Source: Pseudogymnoascus destructans
Taxonomy: Eukaryota > Ascomycota > Leotiomycetes > Thelebolales > Thelebolaceae
NCBI RefSeq assembly: GCF_001641265.1
Contig: NW_020167535.1
Coordinates: 248,001-312,000 of the forward strand
DNA length: 64,000 nt
Reading direction: 5' to 3'
A program made the translations under genes and the position numbers. The notes beneath the pieces are model-generated. The model did no database searches and was not told where the DNA came from. It saw only the letters and a list, made by a program, of their open reading frames with translations. Shown one piece after another: positions 35,550-46,096 of the stretch (position 1 is the first letter of the stretch; the number at the start of each line of letters is the position of its first letter).

Positions 35550-36616
35550 TGACGGGGGAGGGGGGGTAATGTCGTATATGATTGCATATTTGGCGCTGGT
35601 GGGTAGGTAGTTTGGGATTTTGAGGCGGTGTTGTATGTATAGTAAATAGTAGCCACCCAGAAGAAGGCGTTTGGATTGGAAGGGGAACACGGCATGTCTG
35701 TCTGCCTCAATAGTTATAATTTATTTTATTTGTACCAGCTGCTCTGCCTCATCGGACGCTTTCCCCATTACGCGATCTACAGGCCCCTTCCCCTTCCATA
35801 GTCGTCATAGTCGTCCTTAGCCATCTCCCAGCCGTTTAGTGGCGCGACAGGAACGGCGCCGTCTCCACCTCTCCAGCATCCTTTTCGTACACCCCCCCCC
35901 CAAAGATCTGGCGGATCTTTGAGCGTGTCGACTCGGGGATAATAGCTTTCCAGCACCCCTCCTCCGATTGACGATAGTCGGAGCAGCGGAGCTGAGTTTT
36001 TTGCAGTCTCCTCCCTTTCCACAGTCTCGTCGCCCCGCTGGTGTTCTCGGATTTCAGAGCCGATTCCTGGCTACTGAAGGCATGCTGGAGCTTGGTGAGG
36101 AGTCGGGTGTGCGATATCCCGATCCGGGAATTGTCGACAGCCATGCCCATTAGATGATCTTTTGGTAGGGACTCGTAGTGTGAGGATCAGAAGTTGGGAA
36201 CGTCCCTGGGGATTCTCACAGGTGATGACGGCTTATAAGGGGGACGGGAAGGACAAACCATCCCACGCAAGCATGGCAGAGAGGGGAGCTATGAAAAAGG
36301 ACATGATGCCATATGGTGCGTAATTACCGTACCTAGTACGAGAAGGCTTATCAACTACAGTAGGATATAGCAGTAGTGTGAGGATTTCCGGTCGATATTG
36401 GACCCTGTGACGACATCACGTCGTTTGACAGGTCGGCAATCTCAGTTCCTCCATCTCCCCAACGGCTTATTTCCCACCACCGCCACCACTACAGTCCGTA
36501 ATTCCAACTCTTTAAACCCAATGCTAACAGTCATACTTCATTCACGTCATTAACTTGCAGTAGCCAAAAAAAAATATCAAAAATGGTGCAAAATGCAAAA
36601 TAAAAATGCGAAATCG
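35550..36616. other. Intergenic, contains a doubtful small frame
   Basis: Between the Pex26-like gene and tRNA-Arg. A minus-strand frame at 35836-36150 may be a small gene (listed separately). From 36160 to 36616 nothing is recognised. Confidence 0.45.
35777..36150 (-). CDS. Possible small hypothetical protein, perhaps frame-broken at a homopolymer
   Basis: A minus-strand frame begins MGMAVDNSRIGISHTRLL at 36150 and runs 104 codons to 35836. A second frame covers 35777-36022 and ends KDDYDDYGRGRGL. The two overlap across a run of ten G (minus strand, about 35889-35898). A one- or two-base length change there would fuse them into about 120 residues with an acidic/Gly-Arg tail. I recognise no family. 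Either the gene is a chance frame or the homopolymer length is wrong or polymorphic. Confidence 0.3.
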
Positions 36617-36719
36617 CACTCCAAGAGGGGCTCGAACCCTCAACCTCAAGATATCACGTGAACTATTTCATTCAAATGTGTAGTAGAAGTCTTGCGCGCT
36701 ACCATTGCGCCATTGGAGC
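36617..36719 (-). tRNA. tRNA-Arg(UCU) with intron
   Basis: On the minus strand the acceptor GCTCCAA pairs with TTGGAGT. The D arm is GCGC-loop-GCGC, the anticodon stem CAAGA/TCTTG, and the T arm GAGGG-TTCGAGC-CCCTC. The anticodon loop begins CTTCTA, so the anticodon is TCT (Arg, AGA codons). About 30 bases follow position 37 before the 3' half of the stem, the usual place for a nuclear tRNA intron. The 3' CCA is not encoded, as expected. Confidence 0.93.
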
Positions 36720-37566
36720 TATGGTTTGCAGTAGCGCGACGAAAAAAGTCTTATGAGTGATAAATATTTTTGGTGCGGTGACGAGAAAAGTCTCATGTGT
36801 GATAAATATTTTGGTGCGGTTTTGTGCAACGCCGAGGAATGCTGTGTGTGGTGTGGGAGTGGATGGGGGATTGATGGTATGGACTGTTATAAAAGCACAG
36901 TGCTTTTACTGATGTATGTATGTGGTGGGAAATCAAGATGCTGGGTCTCTTCCCATACTGAGTACTTCCTGTCCTATTTTCAAAATAGATATAAATGGCG
37001 GTTTCTTCCCACACAACCCATATCTCTTGTTTCTAGATTCAGTAGAAGCCACTTCTTGATTCAAGTATCTACAGCTACCTAGTAATACAATTACACCCCC
37101 CATATCCTCAAAACCAGGGTTAGCAAATCGAATACTGTATAAACTTGAATACTAGGCTAAACACCTGTCTCAACCCACTACCCACATCCCGAGACACCAT
37201 GTCGTCAGCCACCACCACCACCATCAAATCAATCACCAAAGCAAATTTTGGTTTGTTTTCTTTTTTGTTTACGAGTGGTGTATTATTATATATATTAAGC
37301 TATCCTACTTCGTCGCCGTCCTGTGTTACCAGCTCCCTCATCGCATCATATTCATATCATATATACCCATCATATATCATGATCTCAAAATGCCAAGCGC
37401 TGTTGTGATATACCCAATCCCACCCTATCCCATGATGGCAATCATAAAATCCCCTGCAAATGCTTCCTTCCAAATATTCCCAAAACGTATGATCCAACCA
37501 GACTCGCGAGAGTAGGGTAGTAGAGGAGAGAAACGAGGCAGACTGAAACCCCACCAACAGGCGTAA
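36720..37566. other. Intergenic with a short imperfect direct repeat
   Basis: Two imperfect copies of a block of about 36 bases, AAAAGTCT-ATG-GTGATAAATATT followed by TGGTGCGGT, occupy about 36744-36822 just upstream of tRNA-Arg. The rest is AT-rich with no supported gene. Confidence 0.6.
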
Positions 37567-37595
37567 TCAAATGCCACCAACAGGTGTAATCAAAT
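37551..37595. repeat. 23-bp tandem duplication over the stop codon
   Basis: CCACCAACAGGCGTAATCAA and its near-identical partner (period 23 bp) lie head to tail at 37551-37573 and 37574-37595. One copy is coding for the Ecl1-like C-terminus; the other, in a shifted frame, supplies the TGA stop. Confidence 0.9.
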
Positions 37596-38245
37596 CCACA
37601 CTCCTCGTCCTCCCCCCCCACCCGCCACGACTCGGCAGCGGCCTCTCCCCCGGGCTAGATACAACCCCAAAATACCCCTTGCTGTTGCTCTTCCCCCGGT
37701 AGGCCCAGACAATCCCATCAGAGTCTTCATCCGACGACTCTGGCGGGGACGGGTGATCGCGTTCTGCCCTCCTCGCGATCCCCGAGGATATCGAGCGGAG
37801 AGATGCGAGTGCAGTCGGTGGGGTGTAGAGGGAGGGGGAAGAGAGAGTGGGAGACAGACGGGGGATGATGTCCCGACCGGGGTTGGCGGTTGTGGTAGGC
37901 GAGGCGGGGTGGTTGTAGGTGGGGGAGAGGTAGGGTGATGGAGGCGGGGATGAGGGGAGGAAAGTGTGTTGTGTGGACACCGGGTGATCGAGTTGACGGC
38001 AGCGTTCTGAGCAGTAGAGGGTGTTTTGGTGTGGGGTTGATGGGAGCTGGGAGTCGCAGTATGTGCTATTGGCTGTTAGTTTTTTTCTATTCCCAACCTC
38101 GGATCTGACCTGCTTGTGTTGGGACAACGTACCAGAAATCCAAAAACCCCTCATCTCCACCCTCCGCAGCGAACTCCTCTTCCTCAGCCGAACGCGCAGC
38201 GCGGCCGCGGCGCTCGCGCTCTTGCGTGCTCCGACGGAAAAGCAT
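37567..38245 (-). CDS. Ecl1-type life-span regulatory factor
   Basis: Exons 38133-38245 and 37567-38065 give 203 residues. Across the junction the protein reads GFLDFCTYCDSQLPSTPHQN followed by TLYCSERCRQLDHP. This C-x2-C plus YCSxxCR cysteine set is the signature of the fungal Ecl1/2/3 family, whose overexpression extends chronological life span in fission yeast and which is linked to zinc and sulfur limitation. The intron has CTAAC before its acceptor. The rest is Ser/Pro-rich, with an acidic SSDEDSDGIVWAYRG motif near the C-terminus. The start ATG at 38245 is the only one near; upstream the frame stays open into a 17-base G run without an ATG. The stop lies in a 23-bp tandem duplication. 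Confidence 0.75.
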
Positions 38246-39188
38246 TGGGCGGTGCGTGGAGCTTTTGCGGCGGGGTTGGCGGGAGGAAGGGCGGGTGGCG
38301 TGGGGGGGGGGGGGGGGGAGGTGAGGGTTGAGGAGGGGGCCAGGGTTGCGGGTTGGTGGTGTTTGTGCGGTGGTGGGTTTGTTGGTGAGAGTGTTCTCTT
38401 GGTTGGTGATGGGTTGTGGCAGTTGTGTGTTGAGTTTGGTAGTGTGGTGGTGAGTGGTATGAAGTGAGAGAGTCGACAGGATTGGACGGTCGTGGGGGTT
38501 GATATATAAGAAGATCCCGATATGACTCTGATAAGGGGAGCTGGGATATCGACTATCGGATATCGATTATCGAGTATCGGACGGGTGCAGACGGAATGCT
38601 GGATGGGGAAATTGAATGGATCCTGGCCGTCTTCTCTATCTGGCGTGTAATGCTCGTACTATGTGTGTCTTCTCTTATCTGTGGGTTGTGGGGAAGAGCT
38701 GATAGAGATAAGGTTGGTGAGTTGAGTCTAGCGGGCGAGATTGGAGTTGTGCGGGGTGGTGGTTGATAAGTGGTAGGTGGGATTATATATTTTCTTATTA
38801 TCGTGGGAAACAAAGGAAGGCCGAAGTCTTTATATATGTATGGATATGGATGGTCAGAGGAGAGAGTTCCTGCGTGTATGTGTGTGTGGTGGGCATTTGT
38901 AAGGAACCCAGCACCATCGTGAGTCAAATGGCGAGCGTGCCAGCAAAAAACCCCACCATCTTTTCATCTTCCTACTCCGTAGTTACTGTAGTACATCCGT
39001 AGTGTGTGTACAGTACGGTATATGTACAGTACATCTCCCACTACTCCCACCTGTTTGCATCACCTCCACCCCACAAGTCCACAATTCTCAGCCCAGCTAT
39101 TTACTGGCCCGGCATCCGGGGTACTTGCGCACACACCTATTCCTGGGACGCAGCGGATGTACCACATGGCCAGCTTCCACCCTACGCC

Positions 39189-39429
39189 ATTGTTTTTATT
39201 CTCATTTTGATTTTGATTTTTATTCTCATTTTGATTTTGATTTTGATTTTGATTTTGATTTTGATTTTGATTTTGATTTTGATTTTGATTTTGATTTTGA
39301 TTCTCATTTTCATTTTCATTTTCATTTCATCATCTCATCATCTCATCATCTCATCATCTCATCATCTCATCATCTCATCATCTCATCTCATCTCATCATC
39401 TCATCATCTCATCTCATCTCATCTCATCT
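39189..39429. repeat. Microsatellite: GATTTT hexamers then CATCATCTCAT-type repeats
   Basis: From about 39207 to 39302 the unit GATTTT repeats about 15 times, changes to CATTTT for a few units, then from about 39325 to CATCATCTCAT and TCATC variants up to 39429. Confidence 0.92.
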
Positions 39430-39494
39430 TTCAACTCCATTCCCTGTCCACAGCGCAAGACCCATTCCTCCGTTTTTAACAAATCCAACAACGT

Positions 39495-39527
39495 GGAAGA
39501 GAGTTACCCTCCGGGTAACTCTCTTCC
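39495..39527. repeat. Perfect inverted repeat, 15-bp arms, 3-base loop
   Basis: GGAAGAGAGTTACCC, loop TCC, then its exact complement GGGTAACTCTCTTCC. In single-stranded form this makes a strong hairpin. There is no T run after it and no nearby gene end, so it is not an ordinary terminator. Confidence 0.92.
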
Positions 39528-39683
39528 TTGGAAAAATAGCTTCAATATCCCACTCCAAGCGCCGTCAGCTCGTCGGGGATGGAGACTTGGATGGACACGG
39601 ATAGTAGCAGTAGGCGTGCAGGGCTGAATATACAAGTATCACCATATAAACATGTAAACCACGCAGGTACAAGTATCACCACA

Positions 39684-39962
39684 CCCACGACCACTACCAC
39701 GACCACCACCACCACCATCCACCACCACTACCATCCACTCCCACCACCACCACCACTACCATCCACTCCCACCACCACCACCACCATCCACTCCCACCAC
39801 TCCCACACCCACCACCACCACCACCACTCCCACACCACCACCATCCACTCCCACCACACCCACTCTCACACTCCCACCACTACCATCCACTCCCACCACC
39901 ACCACCACTACCATCCACTCCCACACCCACCACCACTCCCACTCCCACCCCAACCCACTCCC
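39684..39962. repeat. CCACCA / CCATCCACTCCCACCAC array
   Basis: Mixed trinucleotide CCA and longer units such as CCATCCACTCCCACCAC repeat irregularly for about 280 bases. Confidence 0.9.
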
Positions 39963-40063
39963 ACGGCGCCTCCGATCCAAACCGCCGATCATCCAACGGT
40001 CTCGACGACGGGGTACAGTACAACCAAGTATCCACCCATCCCCTACGTACAGTACAACTCCAA

Positions 40064-40085
40064 GGTACTCGAGTACTCGAGTACC
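40064..40085. repeat. Perfect 22-bp palindrome
   Basis: The block starting GGTACTCGAG at 40064 equals its own reverse complement over 22 bases, made of overlapping TACTCGAGTA cores. Confidence 0.92.
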
Positions 40086-40562
40086 TCCCCCCCCCTTAGC
40101 CGACGATTGCGCAATAGCAGCGGAGAAAGAAGCCACGGATTAACCTATTAACCCAACCGTCTTTTCCTCAGCCCCCCGGCACTTTTCCACATCTCCCACT
40201 CTTCCCGCAACGGTGCTTGCTTCACGAGCCACTCACCCACGCACGTCCACACACCACACCACACCACCCACTATCCTCGCTGCCACGGTACGGTACTTGC
40301 ATCCCGTACTCCCATACTCGCCTACTCCACTCCCATACTCGCCTACTCGCCTACTCCCCTACTCCTCCACTCCCCTACTCCTCCACTCCCCTACCCTAAG
40401 TACAAGGTAGAGGGTCTTTGGTTTGGGACATCTTCGGCACGGGGGATCAAATAACACCGTCCGTAGCACCCCACGTGTCTACCCACTCGACGCAATTACT
40501 CTTGCTTGTTGTGCGTAGGAAAAGTTCTAGACCGAGGAGCATGGATAGCAAGGGGTTTGAAC

Positions 40563-40614
40563 CCTGAACCCTGATGCGTGTTGAGAAACCTGAACCCTGA
40601 TGCGTGTTGAGAAA
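40563..40614. repeat. 26-bp tandem duplication
   Basis: The 26-base block CCTGAACCCTGATGCGTG plus TTGAGAAA occurs twice head to tail, at 40563-40588 and 40589-40614, with no mismatches. Confidence 0.92.
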
Positions 40615-40855
40615 GCAAGGCAGAGGATAGTCCATGCGATTGTATCTGGATATGTGTATCTTGGATATGCATGTGTATCTGGATATGCATGTCTGTAACC
40701 CTACCCCCCAAGGCTACCACAATACCACTAACCACATATAGGACCACCTACACCACAACACCAAACCACAACACCACAACACCACAACACCACAACACCA
40801 CATCACCACACCACATCCACCACCACCACAATTCATGTCCAAAGGCAACCACTTA

Positions 40856-40955
40856 CAGTACAGTACAGTACAGTACAGTACAGTACAGTACAGTACAGTA
40901 CAGTACAGTACAGTACAGTACAGTACAGTACAGTACAGTACTGTACTGTACTGCC
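40856..40955. repeat. CAGTA pentamer array followed by inverted copies
   Basis: Seventeen uninterrupted CAGTA units (40856-40940) run into CTGTACTGTACTG, the same unit in inverse orientation. The array therefore ends in a self-complementary junction. Confidence 0.95.
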
Positions 40956-40970
40956 CATGCCCACTTCTCC

Positions 40971-41072
40971 AAGGCTACCACATCCCCAAGGCTACCACAT
41001 CCCCAAGGCTACCACACCCCCAAGGCTACCACATCCCCAAGGCTACCACATCCCCAAGGCTACCACATCCCC
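40971..41072. repeat. 17-bp tandem repeat, 6 copies
   Basis: Unit AAGGCTACCACATCCCC, six copies of exactly 17 bases; copy three has one substitution. There are no spacers, so it is not a CRISPR array. Confidence 0.95.
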
Positions 41073-41836
41073 ACTCTAACCTCCTCCGACGCGACGCGTC
41101 TCCCTTCTAGCCACCAAGGCCACATGTCCATCTCCCCGGGTGTCACGGAAGAGGAAAAGAGCCTTCCTCTCTCTCCCTCCTGATCAACAACGCCGCCCTC
41201 ACCCCCCCCCACAACAATCAATCTCAGACCTCCGATACCGCTCCCTCCCCTCCACCACAACCTCGCAAACCTATCGATTGTCTCAACTCTGTTACCTTTG
41301 GACGCTCGATTGAGTCACGTCGCTGCCGAGTAGTGTACATTCCAGACCAGAGCACACGGGAGATGCGGGTTGGATAGGTTGGATAGGTTGGGATGGCGGG
41401 AGACACGGCAGAGGGCACGCCGTACGTGGGAACGGAGGGGTGGGTCAGACACCACGTTCAACACCCACTTCCAACATCAGCACGTACTCGACTTTCATCT
41501 TTACTTTCGGATCCAACCAGCTCCAGATTCAGCTCAAATCCTATTCATCCCAATACACCCCCAACCCCCCTTTCCCAATCCTATCGTTCATCGTACATGT
41601 ATCCCCCCATCCATCCCTTCACTAGATGGGGGGGAAAAAAAAAAAAAAAAAAAAAAACCGCCACAGAACCGCGTAGTATCTACATGAGAAAAACTGAGAA
41701 AAACTGAGAAAAACCTGCGCTTACATACCCCCTCCCCTCCTCCCCCTTTCCTCCTCCACTCCCGCTCCCACCACCATCCCTCACCCTCACCCAACACCCA
41801 CCAGAGGTAAGAAGCCAAGGTAGCATGTCTGCTAAA

Positions 41837-44800
41837 CTACCTCCCACCAACAACCCCGCCCTTCCCAGCCCCAGCCATCTCGCCATACCGCCCACGCTCG
41901 CGGGTGGTATCGTACGCGTTGAGCACGCGCGTCTGACTCTCGTCGGCTTGGGAGAAGGCGTAGCCGCGCTGTTTGCGCATGCGTTGGACTTGGCGGACCT
42001 TGCGGATTGCTTTTTGGAATTGTTCCATCCTTTTCCCAACCATCAGTTCCAGGTCGTCAAGAGAGGGGGTGGTGGGAGATGGCTAGGGAGTAGGGTGGGA
42101 AAGGGCGATGGAAAAAAGGGGGGGTGAAAGAGGGAAGGGGAGAGGGAAAGGGAAAGGGAAAGGGAAAGGGAAAGGGAAAGGATGAAAAACAACATACCTC
42201 GGCCGATAATCCTGAATATTGTACTTCTGAATCTCTTGAATATGATGATAAGTCTGCGGATAGTACATCCTCTTCGCATACTTCCACGCGAAATCCCTCG
42301 TCAGACAAAGCACCGGTAATGCCACAATCTGGAGCCAAAACACCGGACTCGTAAACAGTCTCGGAATCACCCCCTCAAACTCCATCGAGATCTTCGCTAA
42401 CGGCATCACCGTGCCGTACACGGGGATGAAGACCATCCAGATCAGCAGCGAGCCGGGGATGGCCATCACGTGGTACTTGGTCCACGTGTTGGTTACCAAG
42501 GCTGCTTTGCCCAGGACGGTGACGAGAACGGCCGTGTACAGCGCCGTGCCCCAGACCCAGTGGCCTGCGATACGGCCGTCTGACTGTGGGAGGTCACGCC
42601 ACCAGATTGCTTCCGCGGCGACGTAGAGAATCAAGGAATGGTAGAAGCCATTGAGGACCCAGGCCGCAAAACTGTGCATTTTGAAAAACACACCCTTTTG
42701 TCCTAACTGGTACAATTGTGGGTATCGGTCCAGCAGGCGCGCGGAGATGAACTGGTCGAAGATGCCCATGGCGAAGGGCGGCAGCACGGCGAAGATGACG
42801 TTGTAGAAGGATAGCGTCCAGGACTCGTAGATGACCTCGCCCGAGAAGACGTTCTGGAAGACGTACCAGAACTGCGTCATGTAGAGGACGATGTTCTTGT
42901 AGAACGAGTACAGGATCACCTTACTAATGCGCTGGTAACTCCACGCCCCATGGACGAGGAGGAGTTTGCGGAGGTACCTGAACTGCGCGATCGACACATC
43001 GGCGCTCCGAGCAGCCTGCAGACCTTCCATCCCGCTAATCCCGACGCCGATATGCGCAGCTTGGATCATAGAGACGTCATTGGCACCGTCGCCGATGGCG
43101 AGGAGGATAGCCTTGAGATGTTTCTTGACCAGCTTGACGACGAGGGCTTTCTGGAGGGGCGACACGCGGCAGCAGATGACGGCCTTGCACATCACGGCGA
43201 GGTCGAGGAAGTCCTTCTCCAGGTCCCTTTCGAGGGCGTACGTGAGGGATCTGCCGTCGATGACGAGGGCGAGGGTTTCGAGCTCGAGCTGGCCGGCGCC
43301 TTGGCTGCGGATGGCGTCGAGTTTCTTCCGGAGGTTGTCGCGGGTTGAGGGGGCGTCGACTTCGTTGACGATCATGAGGGTCATGTCTTCGCTGATCAGC
43401 TTGCAGCTCATTCCGATGTTGATGGCTGTCTCCTGTCTGTCGCCAGTCAGGACCCACACCTTGATCCCAGCTTCCTGGAGCGTGTGAATCGTCTCCGGCA
43501 CGCCGTCCTGGAGACGATCCTCGATAGCCGTAGCACCGAGGAGGTAGAAGTCGCGCTCCAGGAGCTCAGCTGCTTTATCTAGTTCGTCCCCGCGGTTGCC
43601 GCTGACGGTCGTCTGCGCTTTGTCGTACACCTGCCACCACTCCTGGAATTCCTGCTCGGGGATCTCGCGCATGGCGAGACACAGCGTGCGTAGTCCCTCC
43701 GTGGCGTACTCCTCGAGATGCTGGAGCGTCACGTCGGTGTGCGGGTTATCAGGCGAGAGACGCTCGAGGATGACGGTATCGGCGCCCTTGCAGTAGCATC
43801 TGACCTTTCCGTCGGGGCAGCGGACGATGGCAGACATTCGCTTTCTGGTCGAGTTGAATTCGCAGACGGCGAGGAGCTCGTATTCAAGCTCCTGGTTGTC
43901 GACTACGATCTGCACCGACCGCGGCTTGCGCGCTGTGAACTCATAGCCCATGAGCACGGCGCCTTCTACCAGGGCACCCTCGTCGGGTGACGCTGCTTGG
44001 TATCTGATCTTTCCACCTTTCTCCTCGAGTCTTTCGGGGATGACGGTGTGGCAGGTCGCTAGAAGTGCTAAGAAGTGGTGAATGGCGTTGGATGACTCGT
44101 GGGCCTTGAGGTTCTCCTTGAGCCTAGTGAAATCGTGGATGCCAACCTCCATGCCATCCTGAGTCGTAGCTCTGCGGTCTTCTGGGACTTCAGTCGCATA
44201 TTGGATGCCGCCGATAGAGCACTGCTTGAACTCCATCTGGTTGCATGTGAGAGTGCCCGTCTTGTCCGAGAAGATGTATTCGACCTGTCCTAGTTCCTCC
44301 ACCAGACTCGACGTCCGGCATACAGCTGGGGTGTCGTTGACATCATAGTACATATCGAGATCATCGCTGATGAGCATCGCCTGGTAGTACTTGACGATTT
44401 CAATCGTCACGAACAGCGAGATAGGGACGAGGGCGGAGAACAGAACCCAGAACGTAAACATGTCGAAGAAGAAGGTCTTGGCATTAGCCGCTATGCCGCT
44501 TGGAATCTCCAACTGGAGATACTGGAGCTTCTCAGAGAATCTTTGTCGTGAAATAATATCTCCGACCGTGCCGAGCACACTCAGAATAAGCAAGATGCTG
44601 ATAAGCATGAGAATCTGTAGGTTCAGCTGGCGCTCAACTGCGGTTCTCTTGATAGGCGCCGCAGTGGCGTTTCGCATCAACTTCGTCTCGTGGCCCGTGA
44701 AGACAACAATTCCGTAAACCCAAGGGGTATTTCGCAGGGTAGCTCCTCTAAGTAGAAGCTGATCGGGCTGGAGAGGCAACTCCTTCTCTCCACCTCCAGC

Positions 44801-46096
44801 TTGCATGGTGAGCGTGGCCTCGTAAGTATAGAGACTGCTATTCGGCTGTTCCGACTTGAGCTTGCCACCCAACCTACTCAACTCTGTAGGGCTGACAATC
44901 TCCGAGGTTTCAGGGATAGCCTGCTTGATCTTGAGATTCGTCTCTCCATCCAAGTTCGCCGTTTCGATGTAGCATAGACCTTCGGGTTCCGAACTGGCAA
45001 GCAAGACTAAATCCGCGGGAAAGGACTCCTCAGACTCAATCCGCAGAACATCTCCCACGGCGACATTAACCCACGTAGTATCCTGGAATGATGACCCACG
45101 GAGCACCTTTGTTTTAGAGTAGTTCAACTGCTTGTCCGCCGATTTCCTTCTGTAATCCTCCACCAGCTCCTTAATCGCAGAGACGCACAGCACAACTATC
45201 AGAGGTCCAATGGTGGTATATTGATTCGTAGGTGAGATGTTCGGGATCTGCTGTAGACCAGCAGTGAATAAGAAGAACAGATTGGCGTATTTGCTGAACT
45301 GCTCAAAGAGAAACTTGGGCAAGAAGGTGGCGACGTTGTACTTGGCGGTCGAGACATGGTTGCTGGAGAACTTGTTCGCACTGTTCGCGGGAGGATTGTT
45401 CAAGTATATTAACCGTGGTCCAAGAGTCGAAGGGTCTGCTTTCCCTCTACCAAAGCCGAACTTGAAGTTGTCTAGATCAAAGGCCTTGTGCTCTTTCTTC
45501 GGCGCTCCCAAACCCGGATCGTCAGCTCTTGCTTGCGCTCCCGGTTCTGTGAGTGGTAGGTCCATCTCTGAATACGCCGGTGCCATGCCCAGCATGGTCT
45601 TTGCCTTTCCCACCAGCCCTCCTCCCATACCCAACACACTATTCCTGTTCAGCGGTTTTGACGTCCGCTGGCCAGGTCGTCCGCCCGCCGGTTGCCCCCC
45701 ATTATAGTACATCGAATCCGTATCATCCGGATATCCATCCCCATCGTCGCCATACCGGTCGTAATTCCCCAGCCCAGACGTCTGGCTGGTGTTCGTCCTC
45801 GTTATGTCATTGTTATTATACGGGTCCGAGCCGCCGCGATTGAAGTTTCCTGGCCTTGCGGGTAGATCCCTCATCGAGACTCCCGACGGTGCAGGACTGG
45901 ATCCAACAAAGTCATCGTATGAAACCGACGGTCGCGGCTGCGTGTCATCGTGGTCCGCGTTATATGCCCGCAGCATGTCCTCATCGTTCATCGTAGGCCG
46001 GCTGCCTCCATGGTACGCCGGCTGGTCATAGTCGTTCAGGTCGAGGAGCAGGTCGTCACGGTTGCTGGACGATGCCCCTGGAGTCCGCCCAGCCAT
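41837..46096 (-). CDS. DRS2: P4-type phospholipid flippase, Drs2 class
   Basis: Two exons, 42198-46096 and 41837-42029, give 1363 residues, normal for Drs2. An acidic cytosolic N-terminus (MAGRTPGASSSNRDDLLLDL) precedes FSSNHVSTAKYNVATFLPKF. The A-domain motif LDGETNLK is near residue 378 and the phosphorylated Asp in DKTGTLT near 611. The nucleotide domain has CKGADTVILERL, the hinge has GDGANDVSMIQAAHIGVGI, and the last helices follow. The P4 QQIPNISPTNQYTT segment lies in M1-M2. The final exon supplies the conserved C-terminal tail MEQFQKAIRKVRQVQRMRKQ and YDTTRERGRYGEM, the regulatory region in Drs2. It flips phosphatidylserine and ethanolamine at the trans-Golgi with a Cdc50 partner. The last intron (168 bp) contains a TTTCCC repeat. 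Confidence 0.96.
42142..42181. repeat. GGGAAA hexamer repeat inside the Drs2 intron
   Basis: About six GGGAAA units on the plus strand. On the coding (minus) strand this is a TTTCCC pyrimidine tract just after the 5' splice site. Confidence 0.9.

Larger units (their letters stand above)
38246..41836. other. Gene-free tandem-repeat field
   Basis: 3.6 kb without a credible gene, between the 5' end of the Ecl1-like gene and the 3' end of the Drs2-type ATPase. It includes a 17-base G run (38302-38318), hexamer and ATCTC arrays, a perfect hairpin, CCACCA-type arrays, a 22-bp palindrome, CTACTCC-type repeats (about 40310-40390), CAACACCAC repeats (about 40760-40815), a CAGTA array, a 17-bp array and a 23-base A run (41635-41657). 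The many open frames here are products of repeats. Confidence 0.75.

Noticed and set aside
39495..39527. Intrinsic transcription terminator
   Set aside because: Hairpin lacks a T run and nuclear fungal genes do not use this mechanism.
39006..39604. Open frames of 150-200 codons with FDFDFD and SSHHLI runs
   Set aside because: Products of hexamer and TCATC repeats open in several frames.
40971..41072. CRISPR-like array
   Set aside because: Direct 17-bp units without unique spacers in a eukaryotic genome; a plain tandem repeat.
42950..43487. Plus-strand frames within the Drs2-type gene
   Set aside because: The minus strand encodes an unbroken P4-ATPase with all motifs.
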